A stretch of 11,088 nucleotides of DNA from contig JAFMRP010000067.1 of NCBI GenBank assembly GCA_017354095.1, positions 1 to 11,088 of the forward strand, written 5' to 3'. Below are positions 6,667 to 11,088 of the stretch, piece by piece (within the stretch, counting starts at the first letter, position 1; each line of letters starts with the position of its first letter). The position numbers and the translations under genes are program-made. The notes below the pieces were generated by a model. It saw only the letters and a list, made by a program, of their open reading frames with translations, ran no database searches and was not told the origin of the DNA. The DNA comes from Ktedonobacteraceae bacterium (GTDB taxonomy: Bacteria; Chloroflexota; Ktedonobacteria; Ktedonobacterales; Ktedonobacteraceae).

Positions 6667-8025
6667 CTAGGAAGCCGCGACAGCCTTCTTGAGATCCGCT
6701 TCAAGATTGCTCAGCGCCGCGTCGACGCTGACCTGCTTCTTGAGTGCCTGGTAGACGTTGCGCTGAATGGCATCTGAAACATCACTATACTTGGGAGAAA
6801 CCGGGCGAGGGAGCGCGTTCTTGAGGATAGGGCCCAGTTTGCCGAACAGCGGCTGCTTCGCCAGCACATCGCTGTCCGTATAGATACTTTGCAGGGTAGA
6901 GGTACGGCTGCCATCAATCGCGATCCGCTTCTGCGCATCGTTTTGCAGCATGTAATGGATAAATTCCCAGACTGCATCTGGATTCTTGGAAAAGGCATTG
7001 ATGGCCAGATTCCAACCACCAATCGCGGAATGCCCCACTGTATTACTGCCGCCATATGGCAGTGCCGTGATATCAAACTTGTTGGCGATCTTGGATTCCT
7101 TTGGATCATTACCCAGTCCATAGGCATACGGCCAGTTACGCATAAAGGCAGCATCGCCATTCTGCCACACGTTGCGCGATGGCTCTTCCTGGTAGGTGGT
7201 CACCGCCGCTGGAGAGATGGTCCCGACCCAGCTGACCATCTGTGCCAATGCCTGCTTCGCCTCGGGACTGTTGACAGTTACTTTGGTGGGATCGTTACTG
7301 TCCAGGATCGAGCCACCGTAACCGTACAACACCTCGGAGAAGTCACACACCAATCCCTCATACTGATCGCCCTGCCAGACATAGCCATATTTCACCTTGG
7401 AGGGCGAAACAGCGGCGGCCGATTTGGCCAGATCGTCCCAGGTCGCTGGCACCTTGGAAACCAGGTCCTTGCGATAATAGAGTAATCCCAGGTCCGTACG
7501 CAACGGTGCAGCCCAGAGCTTGCCCTGATATGTGCAGCCCTGGATCGGCCCTGGCAAATAATTCTGGCGCTCAGAAGATGGCCACTGCGAGTCGCTGATC
7601 GGCGTCGTCCACTGGCTGGCGGCAAACTGCGCCGGGAAGACGATGTCAATCGACAACACATCCGTACTGGAGCTGCGCGCACGCAACATATTAGTGTACT
7701 GCGTCAGCAAATCATCGGTCTTTGCCGGACCCTGCTGCCAGGTGACGTGAATACCTTTTTGCTGGCCAATCGTTTTGTTGAAATCATCAACCAGCGCTTT
7801 ATACGTGTTGGATGGGTCCTGCTCACTGGTCCAGACAATGTTCTTCGCCGCTCCATTCCCACCACTACTGTTACTGTTCCCGCCGCAGGCCTCCAACAAC
7901 GAGACGGCCGCACTACTGGCCAGGCCGATAGCCGCGGCTCGCTCCAGGAAACCACGCCGCGTCAGGCGACCTGCACGTATCTTACCAATAATGTCGTCCA
8001 GGGCTGTACGCTGTTCAGGCAACAT
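6667..8025 (-). CDS. Sugar ABC transporter substrate-binding lipoprotein with twin-arginine signal
   Basis: This is an extracellular solute-binding protein (family 1, maltose/trehalose type), 452 residues, which captures sugar outside the membrane and delivers it to the permeases encoded next. The N-terminus contains TRRGFLE (22-28), a twin-arginine export motif, then a hydrophobic stretch, then a lipobox LEAC with Cys47 as the likely lipidated residue. A flexible GGNSNSSGGNG spacer follows. The mature part has the family's 'WTSEQDPSNTYKALVDDFNK' opening, the central 'NVWQNGDAAFMRNWPYAY' block and the late 'GGWNLAINAFSKN' block. The C-terminal RPVSPKYSDVS resembles trehalose/maltose binders, but the ligand is not established. 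The start at 8025 is fixed by a textbook AAAGGAGGA six bases upstream; an upstream ATG at 8109 has no such site and would spoil the signal peptide. Confidence 0.95.
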   Translation of the reverse strand: MLPEQRTALDDIIGKIRAGRLTRRGFLERAAAIGLASSAAVSLLEACGGNSNSSGGNGAAKNIVWTSEQDPSNTYKALVDDFNKTIGQQKGIHVTWQQGPAKTDDLLTQYTNMLRARSSSTDVLSIDIVFPAQFAASQWTTPISDSQWPSSERQNYLPGPIQGCTYQGKLWAAPLRTDLGLLYYRKDLVSKVPATWDDLAKSAAAVSPSKVKYGYVWQGDQYEGLVCDFSEVLYGYGGSILDSNDPTKVTVNSPEAKQALAQMVSWVGTISPAAVTTYQEEPSRNVWQNGDAAFMRNWPYAYGLGNDPKESKIANKFDITALPYGGSNTVGHSAIGGWNLAINAFSKNPDAVWEFIHYMLQNDAQKRIAIDGSRTSTLQSIYTDSDVLAKQPLFGKLGPILKNALPRPVSPKYSDVSDAIQRNVYQALKKQVSVDAALSNLEADLKKAVAAS

Positions 8026-8030
8026 GAATG

Positions 8031-8039
8031 TCCTCCTTT
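8031..8039 (-). promoter_or_regulatory. Strong Shine-Dalgarno of the binding protein gene
   Basis: AAAGGAGGA lies five bases before the ATG at 8025, the best ribosome site in the window. It decides the start codon over the in-frame ATG at 8109 and fits the high expression expected of a binding protein. Confidence 0.85.
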
Positions 8040-8057
8040 GACATAGCCGAACAATGA

Positions 8058-8085
8058 AAAATATGCTAGTAACTATGTATCTCAA
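8058..8085 (-). promoter_or_regulatory. Possible promoter of the binding protein/permease operon
   Basis: On the minus strand TTGAGA (8080-8085) and TATTTT (8058-8063) are separated by 16 bases. The predicted start of transcription is near 8051, 26 bases before the ATG. The hexamers match the consensus in five of six and four of six positions. No copy of the AAACGTTT operator found before the repressor gene overlaps it. Confidence 0.35.
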
Positions 8086-8315
8086 ACAGTGCATCGCCTT
8101 ATCCCGCATCCTATCGCATCTTCAGCGACAGTCACGCACAGGCAATACCCTGGGAGAAACCAATTCCTGGTACCACTGCCTTAAATTTACATCTCTCGAT
8201 TTATACGGGCCACCCGCTCAGATCCGCTATTCCATCATTAAGAGTACTTCGGCTCGGTCGTCCCGTTGTCCGCTTTCGCTCTTGAGTAGCTGTGCAGACT
8301 AACAGATCGCGGCCC

Positions 8316-9377
8316 TTACGCCGAATCACGTATAACCAGCTCCGATTCTAAGAGGAATTGCTGCGCACCCAGCCTGTGCAGGTGAGGGTAGGCAGTCTTT
8401 GATACGTCCAGCTCTTCTCGCTTTAAAATACTCACCAGTAATTCCAGCACTAGCTGCGATACCTCTACCATCGGCTGGCGCGCCGTCGTCAGAGCTGGCT
8501 CCACATACGCAGCAAAAGGCAGATCATCAAAGCTGGCCACCGCCACCTGCCCAGACTCTTTTCCAACAGACCGCCCCAGATCCCGCAGGGCCGATAACAC
8601 ACACAACGCAAGCTGATTGTTGCTGGTCACCAGCGCCGTCGGAGCATGTTCAGCCGGCAGAGCAAGCATACGTGCAACCGCCGCGGAAACACCCTCTTGA
8701 TCACGCACGCCCATCACTAAGAGACGCTCGTCTTCCACCAGCCCATGCTTGCGCAGCGCCTCCTGATAGCCATGCCAGCGATAATAGATATAGGAAGCCT
8801 CCAGAAAGTCGCTCAAATAGGCGATACGACAATGCCCCTGTGCATATAAATAATCCACCAGATTACCGACACCAGCTTTTCCGTCAACATCGACAAAAGG
8901 ATAGGAAAGATCGGTATCGTCCAGCAAACGACCAAAGGCCACAAAAGGCACCCCCATTTTTTGCAACAGGGGAATGCGCATATCTTGCGGTTGGACCGTG
9001 GCCAGGATAATACCATCCACACGCCCGGTCCCGGCCAGTTCCTGATACATCTCAGGCTCATATTGATCGGAATAAGGCAGCGTCACAAGCAAGCTGAGGT
9101 TATGCTGAAAACAATCAAAAGCCAGCATACCAATGAATTCTTTAAAGAAGAGTTTCGCGTCAATCCGCTTCGGTAGACAGGGGGCAAAAGCGATGGTTCC
9201 GGTTCTCTTGACGCGTAAATTGCGCGCAGCAGCATTTGGACGATACCCCAGCTCCTTCGCAATACGCATCACACGCCGGCGCGTACTCTCGCTGACATCG
9301 CTATAGCCATTCAAGGCCCGTGAAACCGTTGTGATTGACACCCCGGCAGCTTTTGCGACATCATGAATCGTTCTCAT
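8316..9377 (-). CDS. LacI-family transcriptional repressor, probably of the sugar ABC operon
   Basis: This is a LacI/GalR-family regulator of 353 residues. The N-terminal helix-turn-helix is residues 3-22 (TIHDVAKAAGVSITTVSRAL), followed by NGYSDVSESTRRRV and the hinge helix NAAARNLR (48-55), whose leucine normally wedges into the operator minor groove. Residues from about 60 form the periplasmic-binding-protein-like effector domain, with typical blocks such as GRVDGIILATVQP, GHCRIAYLSD, PTALVTSNNQLALCVLSAL and VASFDDLPFA. The frame is open to 9476, but the ATG at 9377 begins exactly at the conserved HTH and lies downstream of the promoter at 9447-9476, which excludes the longer start. Its Shine-Dalgarno (AGGAAAA) is weak and distant. 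The gene directly precedes the sugar importer, so a sugar or sugar derivative is the likely effector. Confidence 0.95.
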   Translation of the reverse strand: MRTIHDVAKAAGVSITTVSRALNGYSDVSESTRRRVMRIAKELGYRPNAAARNLRVKRTGTIAFAPCLPKRIDAKLFFKEFIGMLAFDCFQHNLSLLVTLPYSDQYEPEMYQELAGTGRVDGIILATVQPQDMRIPLLQKMGVPFVAFGRLLDDTDLSYPFVDVDGKAGVGNLVDYLYAQGHCRIAYLSDFLEASYIYYRWHGYQEALRKHGLVEDERLLVMGVRDQEGVSAAVARMLALPAEHAPTALVTSNNQLALCVLSALRDLGRSVGKESGQVAVASFDDLPFAAYVEPALTTARQPMVEVSQLVLELLVSILKREELDVSKTAYPHLHRLGAQQFLLESELVIRDSA

Positions 9378-9424
9378 AACAACATCGTTTTCCTGAGAGA
9401 AACGCTTACAATTCGCTTTCAACA

Positions 9425-9469
9425 AAAACGTTTTGGATACATGCAAAGTATATATCCAAAACGTTTCGG
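9425..9469. promoter_or_regulatory. Twin palindromic operators for the LacI-family repressor
   Basis: Two copies of a LacI-family type palindrome centred on CG are present. One is AAAACGTTTT at 9425-9434. The other is CCAAAACGTTTCGG at 9456-9469, which has one mismatched base pair. Their centres are 33 bp apart, close to three helical turns. Together they form a perfect 14-bp inverted repeat (9426-9439 against 9453-9466) around a 13-bp spacer. The second site lies between the -35 and -10 elements and the first just after the transcription start. Binding by the adjacent repressor is inferred from the motif and its location. Confidence 0.75.
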
Positions 9470-9476
9470 ATGTCAA
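9447..9476 (-). promoter_or_regulatory. Near-consensus promoter of the LacI-family gene
   Basis: On the minus strand a perfect -35 TTGACA (9471-9476) and TATACT (9447-9452, five of six matches to the -10 consensus) are 18 bases apart. Transcription should start near 9440, giving a leader of about 63 bases before the ATG at 9377. The promoter begins 17 bases after the stop codon of the upstream protease gene. One operator lies inside the spacer and another just after the start point, as expected for a tightly autorepressed gene. Confidence 0.8.
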
Positions 9477-9493
9477 TCGCTATCTTACTATCC

Positions 9494-11088
9494 CTACCCA
9501 CCCTGCACGATCTCATCACGCAAATGCTTAATACGCCTGCGATATGCATCTTCCGGCTGCATATAACCCAGCTTCGGCCTGTCACCCATGCTGACATGCC
9601 ACTTACGAAAAGCCAGGCCTATCTGCGTCTGGTACAACGCCCTCACACGCAGCCACTGCCTGAACCCGCGCTGCCAGAGCACGCGCCGCTCCATCCTGGC
9701 ACGCCGAAATGAACTCTGCAGCAGCGCGTATTCCTCCGCCAGCACAATACCGCTGCTCACTTCGGAGGCCAGAAACTCACGAATAACTGCCCCTTCGTGC
9801 GCCAATGCCTTGATCAGTATGTAGAGCAGCGCGATCTGTGCCAGAAAAGGTGGAATGTAGTTACCAATAATCGCAATCAGCGAGAGCAGCGCTACATTGG
9901 CATTGTCGGGATAGTTCAGCAGCAGCGCATTGGCATACACATTGATAAAATCAAAGGCGGTATGCAGCCCTACAGCGCACAAATAGCCCAGCAGCGGAAT
10001 CAAGATCTGCCGCCAGCGCACACGAGTATGCCGCACATAGCCCAGCGCCGCCCCAAAGCAGACCGTGAAGGTCGAATGACACAGCCATCCCAGCACCACA
10101 CGACCAATAATCAGAAAGAGCAGATAATCTCTGGAGAAGTTTAAAAAGTAGACGAAGTTCTCTACCATGGCAAAGCCGGCGCCAATCAGCGCGCCATAGA
10201 CAATGCCATCCGTCACATTATCAAACTCGTCGCGCAGCACCACAAACAACAACAGCAGCCCCAACCCCTTAACGGTCTCCTCCGTCACACCAGCATTTAA
10301 GCCCCTGAAAATCGAGCTCACCAGGTCGTTTTGCCCCAGCGAACTCAGTAGCATCCGTTCAACATTCTGCTCGATCAATAGCGCCGTGGGTATAGCGATG
10401 ATCGCCCCCCACAAAAAGGCAGCCAGGCGCAGAAACCAGGGCTCACGTTCATAACGGTCAATAAAGCTTACTAGCAAACTGATGCCCAGAGCGGGTATCA
10501 ACGGAATGATCAGCGCAACCAGCATGTTGGGGACACCGCTCTTGCTGAAAGAGATACCAACCAGATTGGTAAGCGCAACCGTCACTAGCGCGCTGAATAA
10601 GAGAATGGCAAGGCAGGCTCCTACAATAAACCCCCGCGTGCGACTACCAAGCCGCCGCGGCAGCGCGAATTGCATTGTTACCCCGATCAGGCTGTCATGC
10701 TGAGACTTCCAATCGCGCGCGGTCTCCTCTACCTCCGATAGATCTTCAGGCGTGGGTGGCGGCTGCTGCTCAAATGCAACCTCCTCTGGCTCAGCTTCTC
10801 TTCCCGCATAAAGCGCGTGCCGCGCATCCATCTTCCCGTTTGCGCCATTGCCCACACCATCCTCGTACCCCTCGGGCTGCGCTAACAGGGTGCGATACCC
10901 ACGCAACTCATCCAGGGGACTCTCCTGCCCGTTCGCGTTTTCGGGCGCCAGAAACTGCAATGTCGTGCAGCCCATCAGCACATAGTCCTGAGAACGCAGC
11001 GGCATACTTCCCCCGGCAGGCACGACGTTCCCGTTGACCCGCACCACGCTCCGCTCCGTCCGGTTGACCACTCGCCAGCCGTGCTCAT
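9494..11088 (-). CDS. FHA domain fused to PrsW-type intramembrane metalloprotease (5' end outside the window)
   Basis: The frame is open through the window edge with no stop, so the N-terminus is missing; about 530 residues are visible, numbered here from the first full codon. Residues 1-50 look like the second half of an FHA domain (phosphothreonine binding): GWRVVNRT, RVNG at 16-19, then PLRSQDYVLMGCTTLQF. An acidic, low-complexity linker covers about 50-130. From about 150 come eight or nine membrane segments with PrsW-family marks: DRYEREPWFLRLAAFLWGA, EETVK (Glu269, Glu270), FAMVEN (Glu309), HSTF (His337) and GLHTAFDF (His375). The glutamates and histidines are the expected metal-site residues. 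A basic cytoplasmic tail of about 100 residues follows. PrsW proteases cleave membrane proteins such as anti-sigma factors; the substrate here is unknown. A start at the GTG at 11071 would cut the FHA domain, so it is unlikely. Confidence 0.88.
   Translation of the reverse strand, partial: EHGWRVVNRTERSVVRVNGNVVPAGGSMPLRSQDYVLMGCTTLQFLAPENANGQESPLDELRGYRTLLAQPEGYEDGVGNGANGKMDARHALYAGREAEPEEVAFEQQPPPTPEDLSEVEETARDWKSQHDSLIGVTMQFALPRRLGSRTRGFIVGACLAILLFSALVTVALTNLVGISFSKSGVPNMLVALIIPLIPALGISLLVSFIDRYEREPWFLRLAAFLWGAIIAIPTALLIEQNVERMLLSSLGQNDLVSSIFRGLNAGVTEETVKGLGLLLLFVVLRDEFDNVTDGIVYGALIGAGFAMVENFVYFLNFSRDYLLFLIIGRVVLGWLCHSTFTVCFGAALGYVRHTRVRWRQILIPLLGYLCAVGLHTAFDFINVYANALLLNYPDNANVALLSLIAIIGNYIPPFLAQIALLYILIKALAHEGAVIREFLASEVSSGIVLAEEYALLQSSFRRARMERRVLWQRGFRQWLRVRALYQTQIGLAFRKWHVSMGDRPKLGYMQPEDAYRRRIKHLRDEIVQGG

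Larger units (their letters stand above)
8026..8315 (-). other. 290-bp leader region between repressor and binding protein genes
   Basis: No convincing gene is present. Besides the candidate promoter and Shine-Dalgarno near 8025, the region holds a possible RNA hairpin at 8140-8181 (arms AGGCAGTG and TATTGCCT on the minus strand, with two G-U pairs), a small CGGG-TGG-CCCG hairpin near 8206-8216, and three GATGC repeats at 8091-8095, 8106-8110 and 8116-8120 just upstream of the candidate -35. No intrinsic terminator for the repressor gene was found, so readthrough from that gene into the ABC genes is possible. Confidence 0.5.

Noticed and set aside
6889..7485. Plus-strand open frame of 198 residues
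   Set aside because: It is antisense to the binding protein gene and resembles no known protein.
8091..8120. Three GATGC repeats upstream of the candidate binding protein promoter
   Set aside because: The unit is only five bases, spacing is uneven (15 and 10 bp) and no known regulator motif fits, so chance is the simpler reading.
8054..8302. Plus-strand open frame of 82 residues in the leader before the binding protein gene
   Set aside because: It is not opposite a gene, so it was considered, but it has no Shine-Dalgarno and a composition unlike the neighbours, and it crosses the candidate promoter and hairpin.
9384..9420. A third repressor site in GAAAGCGAATTGTAAGCGTTTC (minus strand), downstream of the twin operators
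   Set aside because: Only the outer GAAA/TTTC pairs; the inner GCG/GCG does not pair and there is no CG-centred palindrome.
9477..9493. Terminator after the PrsW-type gene
   Set aside because: Only 17 bases separate its stop from the -35 of the next promoter, and no hairpin is present there.

Overview
The window is a gene-dense bacterial segment in which every supported gene lies on the minus strand, so transcription runs from high to low coordinates. No RNA genes, insertion sequences, CRISPR arrays or phage genes were seen. The mid-range G+C, the style of the proteins (a long Ala/Pro linker in E2, a twin-arginine sugar-binding lipoprotein, an FHA-PrsW fusion) and the gene mix suggest a sugar-scavenging free-living heterotroph, possibly Chloroflexota of the Ktedonobacteria type. 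That placement is a guess from style, not a sequence search.

Region by region, in the direction of transcription: (1) 11088 to 9494 is the 3' part of a gene joining an FHA domain to a PrsW-type membrane metalloprotease; its 5' end lies outside the window. (2) 9377 to 8316 is a LacI-family repressor behind a near-consensus promoter carrying two palindromic operators. (3) A 290-bp leader is followed by a carbohydrate ABC importer: a lipoprotein binding protein (8025 to 6667), a strong intergenic stem-loop, and two membrane permeases (6534 to 5611 and 5592 to 4690). No ATPase gene is present. (4) 4524 to 1024 encodes E1 alpha, E1 beta and E2 of a 2-oxoacid dehydrogenase complex, followed directly by lipoyl synthase lipA (1007 to 132). 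(5) An alpha/beta-hydrolase gene begins at about 91 and leaves the window.

Two functional units stand out. The first is a sugar uptake cassette: the LacI protein probably senses the imported sugar or a derivative, and the operators indicate at least autoregulation. The binding protein delivers sugar to the two permeases, and an ATPase shared with other transporters must be encoded elsewhere. The second is a central-carbon unit: E1 decarboxylates a 2-oxoacid, E2 transfers the acyl group to CoA through a lipoyl arm, and LipA builds that lipoyl cofactor by sulfur insertion. The E3 subunit (dihydrolipoyl dehydrogenase) and an octanoyl transferase (LipB or LipM) are not in the window.

Most of the content is well-known biology. 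The parts most worth a second look are the FHA-PrsW fusion, the twin-operator promoter, the stem-loop between the binding protein and permease genes, and the unexplained structured leader before the binding protein gene.
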